A stretch of 64,000 nt of DNA, from NCBI GenBank assembly GCA_040757575.1, contig JBFLXA010000002.1, positions 186,001 to 250,000 on the forward strand, given 5' to 3'. The position numbers and the translations under genes are program-made. How positions within the stretch are numbered: the first letter of the stretch is position 1; the number at the start of each line of letters is the position of its first letter. The notes beneath the pieces are model-generated. The model saw only the letters and a list, made by a program, of their open reading frames with translations. It ran no database searches and was not told where the DNA came from. Source of the stretch: PFJX01 sp040757575 (lineage in GTDB: Bacteria > Pseudomonadota > Gammaproteobacteria > Burkholderiales > Thiobacillaceae). Of the stretch, positions 36,445-44,867 are shown piece after piece.

Positions 36445-39400
36445 TCATGCCGGATTGCTACCCAGCAGGTCGGTGAGGGCCTCGATGGACATGGGGCGGC
36501 CAAACAGGTAGCCCTGGAAAGCCTTGCAGCCGTGGGACTCCAGAAAGCGATGTTGGTCTGCCGTCTCCACCCCTTCGGCGATTACTGACAAGCCGAAGGT
36601 TTCCCCCAGAGCCAGCACGGTGCGGGTGATGGTGGCGTCGTTGCTGCTGTGCAGCGCCTCACGGACGAAGGACTGGTCGATCTTGATCTGGTCCAGGGGC
36701 AGGCGCTTCAGATAGGCCAGGGAGGAGTAGCCGGTACCGAAGTCATCCAGGGAGAAGCTGACGCCCAGGGCCTTCAGGGCCTGCATTTTCTCGATCACGG
36801 TGTCGAGGCTGTCCAGCATCATGCTTTCCGTGATTTCCAGCTTGAGACCGGCGGGGTTGGCGCCGGAATGGCGCAGTGCCCCCTGGACCCGCTCGACGAA
36901 ATCTCCCTGCCGGAACTGACGGGCGCTTACGTTTACCGCGAGGCTCAAGTGGGCGGTGGCTGGGTGGGCTTGCCATAAGGCCAGCTGGGTGCAGGCAATT
37001 TCCATCACCTGCTGGCCAAGGGGCAGAATCAACCCGGAGCTTTCCGCCACCGGGATGAAGGCCCCCGGACTGAGCAGTCCCTGGTGGGGGTGCTGCCAGC
37101 GTACCAGGGCTTCGGCCCCCAATATCCGTCCCTGGCTATCCACCTGGGGCTGATAGTAAAGCTGGAATTCCCGGCGTTTCAGGGCGCCGCGCAACTCGGC
37201 TTCGAGAGCAGCCCGGGCTTCCACGGCCGCCTGCATGGCCGGATCGAAAAAATGCAGCCCGTTGCGGCCGGCGGACTTGGCCTGGTACATGGCCATGTCC
37301 GCCCGCTTGAGCAGTTCCTCCACCGTATGGTCGTGGTTGTGGAACAAGGTGATGCCGATGCTGGCGCTGTTGTGGTGGTCCTTGTGGCTCAGGCTATAGG
37401 GCTGGGCCAGGGTCGCCAGGATCTTTTCACCCACCACTTCCGCCAGCACCGCCGCCTGTTCCGGCTCTTCTCCCAGATCTTCCAGCATGACGATGAATTC
37501 GTCGCCTCCCAAGCGTGCCACGGTATCCTGTTCCCGCACGCAGGCTTTCAGGCGTTTGGCTACCTGCACCAGCAACTGGTCCCCCATGTCGTGACCTTGG
37601 GTGTCGTTCAGGGTCTTGAAGTTGTCCAGGTCGATGAACAGTAGCGCCCCGTAGCGGCTGGCCCGGGACCGGGATACCAGGGCCTGGCCCAGGCGCTCCA
37701 GCAGCAAGCGGCGGTTGGGCAAGGCGGTGAGGGGGTCATAGAGGGCCATGTATTCGATCTGGGCCTCGGCCTGCTTACGCTGGCTGATGTCCAGGAAGGT
37801 GCCCACGTAATGGCATACCTGGCCGTCTTCGCCGCAGACAGCGGTGATGGTGAGCCACTGGGGATACACCTCCCCGTTCTTGCGCCGGTTCCAGATTTCC
37901 CCCTGCCAGCTGCGCTGGCTCTTGAGGGTATGCCAGAGCGTCTCGTAGAAATCCTTATCATGTCTGCCGGACTTGAGCAGGGCGGGCGTCTGGCCTATAG
38001 CCTCGTCCGCGCAATAGCCCGTGACCTCGGTGAAGGCGCTGTTGACCCGCAGGATGCGGGCATGCTCGTCGGTGATGAGCATGCCTTCCTGGGTTTCGAA
38101 GGCAACGGCGGCCACCCGTTGGGCTGCTTCCCGCTCCTTGCGTTCGGTGATGTCCTGGAACGCCACCACCACGCCCCGCACGCCGCCATCGTCCCGCAGG
38201 GGGGTGATGCTGTAATGCACCGGGATGCGGCTGTCGTTGTCTGTCCGCACCACCTGGGCTTCGCCTTCCCGGTGCCTGCCATCCACCAGAGTGCTGCGCA
38301 GAGGACAGCTTTCGTCCCAGATGTCCTGGCTGGCCCCTTCAAGAAAGTGGAACATGGGGTGATGCAACTCGCTGGGGGTCAGGGCGTTTCCCAGGCCCAG
38401 GATGGTCCGTGCAGCGGGGTTGATGAAGGTGCAATGGCCCTCCCGGTCAAAGCCACAGACACCTTCCGCCAGGTTGCCCAGCAGCAGGTTCCGCTCCTGG
38501 GCGGCTTTGGCGATGCGAGTATTGTCCCGGCGCAGGCGCAGGGCCACGCTGGCAAAAAATGCCAGCAGGAGAACCAGCAGCAGGGTCAGTTCCCAGCGGT
38601 ATTTTTCCGCCACGTCCCGGGCATCGAAACGGTTCAGGTGGTCCGGATAGGCCTTCAGGCGCTGAAGCATGGCTTCCAGGGGCGTGTAATCTCCCGGGGG
38701 AGCGAAGCCATAAAAGCCCCCCGCCCGGGTGGCATCGGAGCCTGGTTGCAAGCGTAACAGGGCAAGGGTCACAGCCTTGGACAGGGGTTCCGGCACGCCA
38801 CGCATGGCGGAGAAGGGCCATTCGGGCACCAGCTCCGTGGACAGGTAAAGGGGAAATCCTGGCCGCTTCTGGTCATTGATGATTTTTACCTGGGCCAGAT
38901 CCAACTTGCCCTCCCGTGCCAGGGATTCCAGCACTCCGGTGCGCACAAATCCGGCATCGGCCCTGCCCTCCAGCACCGCTTTGACCACGTTGTCCTGGGG
39001 CTGGCCGGTGAAGATCATGCGGGCTTCCTCCGGCAGTCGCAGGCCCGCCTGCAACAGGGTCCACTGCTGTATGCGGTAGGCCCCCAGGGATTGTTCGTAC
39101 ACGGCCGCCAGCCTGCGGCCCCGGAGGTCGTCCAGGGCGCGGATGTCCCGGCGTTCGGCCCGGGTGAAGATGACGCCGCCGAATTCCAGCAGGGGACGGC
39201 CTTCTGCCAGGGGCATCAAGGTGGCCTGGGCCGCCAGGCCATGACGATTTCGCAGGACCACGTACTGTTCCGGTTGGGTCAGGACGAACTCCACCTCGTT
39301 CCGGGCCACGGCCTGTTCAAGATCCTCGTTATGCAGGGCGATGACCTGGAAGCGGGTATTGGGAATGGACTGTTCCAGGTAACGGGCCAGGGGGATCCAG

Positions 39401-39552
39401 GTCCGGGCCGTCTGTTCGATGTCCCGGAAGGCCAGCACGCCGATGCGCACCGCCTGCACCGCTTCCGCGCCGTGGGCGCACACCGCCCCCGTGGCCCATA
39501 AAAAAAGGCCAAGAAACAGGGCTCCGAAGCCTGGTTTTAATGCGCGGCTCAA
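36445..39552 (-). CDS. PhnD-like sensor fused to PAS-PAS-GGDEF-EAL
   Basis: 1035 residues. Signal peptide (1-28), a PhnD-type periplasmic binding domain (about 33-305; IGVLAFRDIEQTARTWIPLARYLEQ, TQPEQYVVLR, LDDLRGRRLAAVYEQSLG, ADAGFVRTGVLE), one membrane helix (about 318-338, RWELTLLLVLLLAFFASVAL), two PAS domains (about 350-470 and 480-600), GGDEF (about 605-775, ARLGGDEF with an upstream RxxD), and EAL (about 785-1030; EALVRW, DDFGTGYSSLAYL intact). It joins a solute sensor directly to c-di-GMP enzymes. The ligand is not evident. It diverges from a CZB chemoreceptor gene 291 bases away. Confidence 0.9.
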   Translation of the reverse strand: MSRALKPGFGALFLGLFLWATGAVCAHGAEAVQAVRIGVLAFRDIEQTARTWIPLARYLEQSIPNTRFQVIALHNEDLEQAVARNEVEFVLTQPEQYVVLRNRHGLAAQATLMPLAEGRPLLEFGGVIFTRAERRDIRALDDLRGRRLAAVYEQSLGAYRIQQWTLLQAGLRLPEEARMIFTGQPQDNVVKAVLEGRADAGFVRTGVLESLAREGKLDLAQVKIINDQKRPGFPLYLSTELVPEWPFSAMRGVPEPLSKAVTLALLRLQPGSDATRAGGFYGFAPPGDYTPLEAMLQRLKAYPDHLNRFDARDVAEKYRWELTLLLVLLLAFFASVALRLRRDNTRIAKAAQERNLLLGNLAEGVCGFDREGHCTFINPAARTILGLGNALTPSELHHPMFHFLEGASQDIWDESCPLRSTLVDGRHREGEAQVVRTDNDSRIPVHYSITPLRDDGGVRGVVVAFQDITERKEREAAQRVAAVAFETQEGMLITDEHARILRVNSAFTEVTGYCADEAIGQTPALLKSGRHDKDFYETLWHTLKSQRSWQGEIWNRRKNGEVYPQWLTITAVCGEDGQVCHYVGTFLDISQRKQAEAQIEYMALYDPLTALPNRRLLLERLGQALVSRSRASRYGALLFIDLDNFKTLNDTQGHDMGDQLLVQVAKRLKACVREQDTVARLGGDEFIVMLEDLGEEPEQAAVLAEVVGEKILATLAQPYSLSHKDHHNSASIGITLFHNHDHTVEELLKRADMAMYQAKSAGRNGLHFFDPAMQAAVEARAALEAELRGALKRREFQLYYQPQVDSQGRILGAEALVRWQHPHQGLLSPGAFIPVAESSGLILPLGQQVMEIACTQLALWQAHPATAHLSLAVNVSARQFRQGDFVERVQGALRHSGANPAGLKLEITESMMLDSLDTVIEKMQALKALGVSFSLDDFGTGYSSLAYLKRLPLDQIKIDQSFVREALHSSNDATITRTVLALGETFGLSVIAEGVETADQHRFLESHGCKAFQGYLFGRPMSIEALTDLLGSNPA

Positions 39553-39843
39553 ATCAGTTCGCCCCTGATATGGCCCGCGACGGGTTGAAACGGTCTGCCG
39601 TTCCGTTCACTGTGAATATTGCCGCCTGGGTGTTGGAGTAGGTCCCCCCGGGATTGGAAGGAACGGATATCCCCATTCGTTATGTGGTTGTAGCGCGAGA
39701 CTCTACCCGGGCCAGGGTGTTGTCAAGTCCCGTTGAGGTGTATAACGCACCTGGACGGACTGATCGCCACCCATAAATACAAGAACTTGCAGGGGGTTGC
39801 GGGCCATTTTGCCCTGCGCCTCCGAAACTCTGGAGGAAACAAC
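39553..39843. other. Divergent spacer, PhnD-GGDEF-EAL and chemoreceptor
   Basis: 291 bases without a gene. For the chemoreceptor, TTGTCA (39721-39726) and TATAAC (39742-39747) are spaced by 15 bases, a little short for sigma-70. GGAGG (about 39832-39836) is a strong ribosome site for the ATG at 39844. No sigma-54 or sigma-28 match is seen. The rest is featureless. Confidence 0.35.
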
Positions 39844-40968
39844 ATGTTGAGCCATTGGCTGGGCGGGGACGCCCAACGACGCAATCGCCCTGTGCCGCCG
39901 CCCATCGTCGACCTTTCACCTGAACTCGAATTGCTTAAACAGGAAAGGGATGCGGCACTGGTCAGGGTACTTTCCCTGGAAGGCGAGTTGCAGGTCCACC
40001 AGGCCTTGCAGCGCCAGCTGATGGACTACGGCGCATCCCTGCAAACCTGCCAGGGCTCCCTGGCCAATCTGGCGGAACTCATGAAGGCCGGCACCACCCG
40101 TGCCGTGCTCACGTCGTCATCGGTGGGCGACACCCTGGGCATCATCGCCCGCATGGCGGGCAACCTGGAGGACTTCTCCCGGCGCCTGAACGAATCCTCC
40201 GAGTCGGTTTCCCATCTGGACCAGCGCATCAGCGAGATCGCCGTGCAGACCAACCTCTTGGCCCTAAATGCCGCCATCGAGGCCGCCCGGGCAGGGGAGG
40301 CTGGTCGGGGATTCGCCGTGGTGGCGGACGAGGTGCGCAAGCTGGCGGAGCGAACCCGGGGGGCCACCAACGAGATATCCGACCTGGTGCGCAGCGTCCA
40401 GGACGAGGCCCATCAGGTCAGGGAACGCATCTACATCGCGCCGGAACAGACCGCCGGCTTCGAGCATGATGGCCACGATGCCCACGACGGCATGAAAGTG
40501 CTCATGGACCAGTCAAAAACCATGATGGAGACCATCGCCAGCGGCGCACTGCGGAGCTTTGTAGAAACCGCCAAGATCGACCACCTGGTGTTCAAGCTGG
40601 AGATCTACAAGGTGTTCATGGGCCTTAGCGACAAACAGGCAGACGCCTTCGCCAGCCACAAGACCTGCCGTCTGGGCCACTGGTATTACGAGGGGGACGG
40701 CAGCCACTGTTTTGTCGGCCTGCCCGGCTTCAAGGAACTGGAATCGCCCCACGCCGCCGTACACCGCCACGGACAGGAAGCGGTGCGCCTATGCCGGACC
40801 GGCAACATGGATGCTGCTCTGCCTGCCCTCCAGGCCATGGAAAAATCCAGCATGGAGGTCATTCACCACCTGGAGACCCTGGCCAGTTCCGGGGCCGACA
40901 AATCCCACCATCTATGTGCCATGGCTTCCGCTGCCGGAGCGTCTGGAAAAAATGGTACGGTTTCATAA
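39844..40968 (+). CDS. Soluble methyl-accepting chemotaxis protein with CZB domain
   Basis: 374 residues from the ATG at 39844 behind TCTGGAGGAAAC; an in-frame ATG at 39733 has no ribosome site. No membrane helix. Coiled coil (about 30-100), MCP signalling hairpin with the tip sequence EIAVQTNLLALNAAIEAARAGEAGRGFAVVADEVRKLAERT (about 165-200, split for length), and a C-terminal CZB zinc-binding domain (about 245-330; HLVFKLEIYK, CRLGHWYYEGDG, then H-rich HAAVHRHGQEAV) with the Cys and His expected to hold zinc. CZB receptors respond to zinc or hypochlorous acid, and some CZBs regulate diguanylate cyclases; the neighbour is a GGDEF-EAL fusion. Confidence 0.87.
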   Translation: MLSHWLGGDAQRRNRPVPPPIVDLSPELELLKQERDAALVRVLSLEGELQVHQALQRQLMDYGASLQTCQGSLANLAELMKAGTTRAVLTSSSVGDTLGIIARMAGNLEDFSRRLNESSESVSHLDQRISEIAVQTNLLALNAAIEAARAGEAGRGFAVVADEVRKLAERTRGATNEISDLVRSVQDEAHQVRERIYIAPEQTAGFEHDGHDAHDGMKVLMDQSKTMMETIASGALRSFVETAKIDHLVFKLEIYKVFMGLSDKQADAFASHKTCRLGHWYYEGDGSHCFVGLPGFKELESPHAAVHRHGQEAVRLCRTGNMDAALPALQAMEKSSMEVIHHLETLASSGADKSHHLCAMASAAGASGKNGTVS

Positions 40969-41012
40969 GCCGCCTGGCCTGGTCCTGGCTGGTGGGGGCC
41001 AAAAAGCAAAAA

Positions 41013-41030
41013 ACCGCCCCGGAAGGCGGT
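41013..41030 (-). terminator. Intrinsic terminator, distal, of soxA-soxX
   Basis: On the minus strand ACCGCC, loop TTCCGG, GGCGGT followed by TTTTTTGCTTTTT. Second of two in tandem after soxX. Confidence 0.85.
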
Positions 41031-41038
41031 GGAGAAAA

Positions 41039-41061
41039 ATGCCGGTCGCGCGAACCGGCAT
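41039..41061 (-). terminator. Intrinsic terminator, proximal, of soxA-soxX
   Basis: On the minus strand ATGCCGGT, loop TCGCGCG, ACCGGCAT followed by a T-run. It ends 11 bases past the soxX stop. The stem also serves the converging chemoreceptor transcript poorly, since that side lacks a T-run. Confidence 0.9.
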
Positions 41062-41071
41062 GAGGAGATGA

Positions 41072-41716
41072 CTACTTGTTGACGGGAGACTCCGGCGACA
41101 CCAGGAAAGCCACCACATCGGCAATCTGTTCCGGCTTCAGGATGCCGTTGTGGCCGACACGGGGCATCTGGGAGCAGGCAGTGAATGCCTGGGAGTTGTA
41201 GATCTTCTCGTAGGTGTACTTGATGATTTCGTCGCTGGCGCCGCGTAGTTTGCCGTAGCCCGTCAGGCTCGGGCCCAGGGTGCCGAAGGCCACTTCCTTG
41301 GGGTCGGCGGCATGGCAGGCGTAGCAGTTGCCGCCGTTTCCACCTTTCTGACGATTCAGCTTGTCCGGCTCAATCTTGCCGATACGCATGCCGAAGCCGC
41401 CCTTATAGAGCTTCTCGCCACTTTTCCAATCACCCATCATCTTGCCACCCTCGGGGTAGACGATGGTTTTTGTTTCCCGCTCGTTGATGGCGGCGGCCAC
41501 CTTGTCGGGCACCCGGTCCCGATGGGCGTTGCAGGCCCGCAGGGTATCGTCCTGTTTCAGCCGGGAAAGGTCCTGGCCCTCGCCGGGCAGGAAGCTTTCG
41601 GCAATGGCCTTGTCCACCAGGGACTGCATCTTTCCATGGCCCCCTGCCTGGACGGAGGCGACACCCAGTGCCGCCCCCAGGGCGGCGGCGATGATCACGG
41701 TTTGCTTGAGTTTCAT
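41072..41716 (-). CDS. soxX: Sulfur-oxidation c-type cytochrome SoxX
   Basis: 214 residues. Signal peptide (1-24, VQA-GG). One haem motif CYACH (131-135) and a distal Met in SQMPRVG (M184) as sixth ligand. SoxX pairs with SoxA to oxidatively attach thiosulfate to the SoxY carrier in the periplasm. Compared with short SoxX of about 120-150 residues, the N-terminal 100 residues are an extension, as in some neutrophilic sulfur oxidisers. It follows soxA by 16 bases with a GGAGAAG ribosome site. No soxYZ, soxB or soxCD is in the window. Confidence 0.9.
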   Translation of the reverse strand: MKLKQTVIIAAALGAALGVASVQAGGHGKMQSLVDKAIAESFLPGEGQDLSRLKQDDTLRACNAHRDRVPDKVAAAINERETKTIVYPEGGKMMGDWKSGEKLYKGGFGMRIGKIEPDKLNRQKGGNGGNCYACHAADPKEVAFGTLGPSLTGYGKLRGASDEIIKYTYEKIYNSQAFTACSQMPRVGHNGILKPEQIADVVAFLVSPESPVNK

Positions 41717-41732
41717 GGCGGTCTTCTCCGGG

Positions 41733-42554
41733 TTAACGTTTCATGCCGGGCAGGTCCAGCACGCCGCCCTTGCCTTGCTGGCTGAGGTAGGAAATCAAGG
41801 CCACGCTGGCAGGAGAGCCGTAGTCCAGATCGGGCAGGCGCATCTGCCAGTTGCAGTCCCACATGCGGCTTTGCAGGGTGCGTACCATGCCGTGGGAAAC
41901 CCGGTAGGTGGGCCAGGTCTTCATGGTGTCCTGGGCGTTCTTCTGGTTGGTGGCGTAGTTGCCCAACTCTTGCAAACGAATGCGTTTGCCGTCATCCCCG
42001 TGGCAGGTGGCGCAGGAAAAGTCCATGGGGCCGTGGCGGGTGAAGAACAGGGCTTCGCCCACGGCCCGGGCTTCCTTCTCCTTGGCGTGTTTCATGGGGG
42101 GGTTGATGGGCATGCCATCGGACTGGAAGGCCACGTACATGGCCATGGCCTCGATAGCCGTGTTTTCTTCGTTGGCCCGTTGGTCACCAAAGGTCTTGGC
42201 CTTGATTTCCGCTTCGCTGAAACCCTGGAGTTTCACCATACAGGTCACCAGACGGGATTCCAGGTCCTCCACTTTCTTGGTGTCCTTGAAGTAGCGGGGC
42301 AGTTCGGCGTAGGCGCCCTTGAGTTTGCCGGGGCCCTTGCCGAAGTCGCACTTCTCCAGGGAAACGTTCTTCGGTCCGCGGGGGGTCTTGAACAGGGTTT
42401 CACCCCGGTCGGCAACCATGGTCCCGGGGTTGGCAAACTTGTCCTGGATGGCGGCACGGTATTCGTCCGCAGTCACCATCTGCTGGGCCAGTACCACGCC
42501 GGGGGCCGACAGCAGCAAGGCTGCTGCGGTGATGCCGGTAGTTTTCAGTTTCAT
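41733..42554 (-). CDS. soxA: Sulfur-oxidation cytochrome SoxA (mono-haem)
   Basis: 273 residues from the ATG at 42554 (upstream in-frame ATG codons lack a ribosome site). Signal peptide (1-23). A single haem site CATCH (181-185) is present; the N-terminal haem site of di-haem SoxA is replaced by a Cys pair (C69, C105) likely to form a disulfide. The active-site Cys that carries the persulfide is C234 in MWDCNWQMRLPDLDYGS. This is a mono-haem SoxA. Transcribed with soxX and ended by tandem terminators. Confidence 0.92.
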   Translation of the reverse strand: MKLKTTGITAAALLLSAPGVVLAQQMVTADEYRAAIQDKFANPGTMVADRGETLFKTPRGPKNVSLEKCDFGKGPGKLKGAYAELPRYFKDTKKVEDLESRLVTCMVKLQGFSEAEIKAKTFGDQRANEENTAIEAMAMYVAFQSDGMPINPPMKHAKEKEARAVGEALFFTRHGPMDFSCATCHGDDGKRIRLQELGNYATNQKNAQDTMKTWPTYRVSHGMVRTLQSRMWDCNWQMRLPDLDYGSPASVALISYLSQQGKGGVLDLPGMKR

Positions 42555-42886
42555 GCCAGGTCTCCTCATGGAAAACGCCAGAACCTCGAAGGTTTGGCGA
42601 CGGGTGCAGCACCCGGTCACTAACAACTTCCGTGCCAGCAGGATTTCCCCATGAAATCAGGCACTCACGCTCGGCGCGCGGACTTCTTGGTCTTGGGTAT
42701 TGAAAGCGTATTGCAAAATGCAATGGCCTCTGGGGGGAATACACGGGCCTTACGCGCGGTTGAGATGCAGCTTCCACGTCCTGGCTTAGTCAGATCATCT
42801 GGATGTCACGGTGCCCGGTGCATCGCACACGCCGCGGGGCCGGGGATACACTGAAGGGCGATCCGTCACCCGCTGCGATCACGCTT
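42555..42886. other. Divergent spacer between soxA and the CDF gene
   Basis: 332 bases without a supportable gene. It contains a perfect palindrome at 42710-42724 (separate entry) and a small GGGTGCAGCACCC inverted repeat near 42602-42614, about 50 bases before soxA. No clear sigma-70 or sigma-54 hexamer pair stands out on either strand. Any short open frames here look like chance. Confidence 0.4.
42710..42724. promoter_or_regulatory. Perfect palindrome ATTGCA-AAA-TGCAAT
   Basis: ATTGCA (42710-42715), AAA, TGCAAT (42719-42724) lies 156 bases before soxA and 163 before the CDF gene. Candidate operator for either. Sox operons are often controlled by an ArsR-family repressor that binds palindromes; no such gene is adjacent. 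Confidence 0.4.
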
Positions 42887-43495
42887 ATGACCTGTGCTTG
42901 CGATAACCATTGTGCCACCGCTGCCCTGCAAAACCGGCAGCGGGCCACCCTGCGCATCGTCCTGGGGATCAACGGGGTGATGTTCCTGGTGATTGCCGCC
43001 GCCGCCCTGTATGGCGATTCCACCGCCCTGCTGGCGGACAGCCTGGATAACCTGGGGGATGCCCTGACCTACGGGCTGAGCCTGTACGCCGTGTCACGGG
43101 GTGCTGCCACCAAGGCCCGGGTAGCCCTGTTCAAGGGAGGGTTGATCCTGCTGGCAGCACTGCTGGTGGCTGCCCAGATTGTCCATCGCCTGATGGTGCC
43201 CGCCGTGCCGGTCTTCGAGGTGATGGGACTCTTCAGCCTGCTGGGGCTGGCGGCCAATGGCCTGTGCTTCTGGCTCTTGTGGCGGCACCGGCACGAGGAC
43301 GTGAACATGAGTTCGGTGTGGGAGTGTTCCCGCAACGATATCGCCGCCAATGTCTCGGTATTTCTCGCTGCCGCCGGCGTGGCCCTGACCGGTTCGGCCT
43401 GGCCCGACCTGCTGGTGGCCCTGGGCCTGGTGGTCCTGCTGCTGCGTTCGGCCTTTCGGGTTATTGCGTCGGCCCGGAGAGAACTGCATGGATGA
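42887..43495 (+). CDS. Short cation-diffusion-facilitator-type transporter
   Basis: 202 residues from the ATG at 42887 (MTCACDNHC). Four to five membrane helices and no C-terminal cytoplasmic domain. Helix regions: LGINGVMFLVIAAAALY, SLDNLGDALTYGLSLYAVS (first metal-site pattern, D-x3-D), GGLILLAALLVAAQIV, LFSLLGLAANGLCFWLL, and SRNDIAANVSVFLAAAGVALT (second site with N-D rather than H-D). The N-terminal Cys/His motif CACDNHC may bind metal. This fits small CDF proteins that export Zn, Co or Cd. It converges on the sigma-54 response regulator, 25 bases away. Confidence 0.75.
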   Translation: MTCACDNHCATAALQNRQRATLRIVLGINGVMFLVIAAAALYGDSTALLADSLDNLGDALTYGLSLYAVSRGAATKARVALFKGGLILLAALLVAAQIVHRLMVPAVPVFEVMGLFSLLGLAANGLCFWLLWRHRHEDVNMSSVWECSRNDIAANVSVFLAAAGVALTGSAWPDLLVALGLVVLLLRSAFRVIASARRELHG

Positions 43496-43520
43496 TGGGG
43501 CCTGGTTGCCCGGACGGGCA

Positions 43521-44867
43521 TCATGGCGCCTCCTCTTTGAGTTTGCGCCATAGAGTGGAGGGATCAATGCCCAGGCGGCGGGCCGCCTGGGTACGGTTGC
43601 CGCCGCATTGTTCCAGAATATGGCGGATCCAGAAGGCCTCCACCTCCTCCAGGGTGGCGGCCGGTAGCCAGGGGGCTGTGCTCAGCTGGGCTGGCGGGGA
43701 ACGCAGCTCGGCGGGCAGGTCGGCGGGCGTGAGGGCGGCGCCGCCGGCCAGCACCAGGGCTCGCTGGACCACCCCTTCCAACTCCCGCACGTTGCCAGGC
43801 CAGTCGTAGGCCGCCAGTCGTTCCAGGACCTCCGGCGCCAGGGCCTTCACCTCCGGATTCAGGGCGCGACCGTGGCGGGCCAGGAAGTATTCCGCCAGGG
43901 CGGGGATGTCCTCCCGCCGCTCCCGCAGCGGGGGCACGGGGATGGGAAACACCTTGACGCGGAAATACAGGTCTTGCCTGAAGCGGCCGGCGGTCACTTC
44001 TTCCTTGAGCGGCCGATTGCTGGCCAGGATCAAACGCACGTCCACATCGATGGCCTTCACGCCCCCAAGGCGCATCAGGCGCTTATCCTGGATGAACTGC
44101 AGGAGCCGGGTCTGGGCGTCCAGGCTGGTGCTGTTGATCTCGTCCAGGAACAGGGTGCCGCCGTGGGCCAGTTCCAGCAGGCCGGGCTTGCGCGTGGTGG
44201 CACCAGTGAAAGCGCCCTTTTCGAAGCCGAACAGTTCCGATTCCAGCAAAGTGGCGGGCAAGGCCCCGCAGTTGAGGGTGAGGAAAGGCCCCGCCCGACG
44301 GCCGGACAACGCGTGGACGTGGCCCGCCAACACACCCTTGCCGGACCCGGTCTCCCCCTCCAGGAGCACGGGCAGATCCTTGTCCGCCACCTGGGCTGCC
44401 AGCAACAGGCAGCGTTTCATGGCCGGGGAGGTGCTGTCGATGAGGGGGGGTGCGCCCCGGGCTGCCAGTTGGGCGGACAGCAGATCGATGCGCCGGCGCT
44501 GGGCCAGGGTATCCGCGAGGCGCTTCAGGGTCAGGCGCACGGATTCCAGTTCCAGGGGCTTGAACAGCACATCGGCCACGCCCAGATGAAAGGCTTCCAC
44601 CGTGTTGTGGGCGGTGGCGTAGCCCGTGGCCAGGATCACGGGCATGCCGGCGTCCATCTCCCGGGCGGCGGCGATGAGGGCCAGGCCGTCGGCTCCGGGC
44701 AACCTGAGGTCGGTGAACAGCGCATCGGGAGGGCTGGTGCGCAACTCGGTCAGGGCTGCGTTGCCGTCGGCCATGACGGTAACCTCAAACCCCGCCTCGC
44801 TGGCGATGCGGGACAGCAGCCTGGCCTGGGCGGGGTCGTCTTCGGCGATGAGAACGGAAAAGTTCAT
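43521..44867 (-). CDS. Sigma-54-dependent response regulator, AioR/NtrC-like
   Basis: 448 residues from the ATG at 44867 (ATGA overlap with the kinase stop). Receiver (about 1-120) with phospho-Asp in LFTDLRLPGADGL, an AAA+ domain (about 135-370) with GETGSGKG, GAFTGA (in ESELFGFEKGAFTGA) and LFLDEIN, and a Fis-type helix-turn-helix (GGNRTQAARRLGIDPSTLWRK). The GAFTGA loop contacts sigma-54, so its targets need -24/-12 promoters. Last gene of the arsenic operon, after a histidine kinase and a PhnD-like protein, matching the AioR place in AioXSR. Target genes may lie elsewhere. Confidence 0.9.
   Translation of the reverse strand: MNFSVLIAEDDPAQARLLSRIASEAGFEVTVMADGNAALTELRTSPPDALFTDLRLPGADGLALIAAAREMDAGMPVILATGYATAHNTVEAFHLGVADVLFKPLELESVRLTLKRLADTLAQRRRIDLLSAQLAARGAPPLIDSTSPAMKRCLLLAAQVADKDLPVLLEGETGSGKGVLAGHVHALSGRRAGPFLTLNCGALPATLLESELFGFEKGAFTGATTRKPGLLELAHGGTLFLDEINSTSLDAQTRLLQFIQDKRLMRLGGVKAIDVDVRLILASNRPLKEEVTAGRFRQDLYFRVKVFPIPVPPLRERREDIPALAEYFLARHGRALNPEVKALAPEVLERLAAYDWPGNVRELEGVVQRALVLAGGAALTPADLPAELRSPPAQLSTAPWLPAATLEEVEAFWIRHILEQCGGNRTQAARRLGIDPSTLWRKLKEEAP

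Noticed and set aside
43496..43520. Terminator between the CDF gene and the response regulator
   Set aside because: The 25-base gap has no hairpin or T-run.
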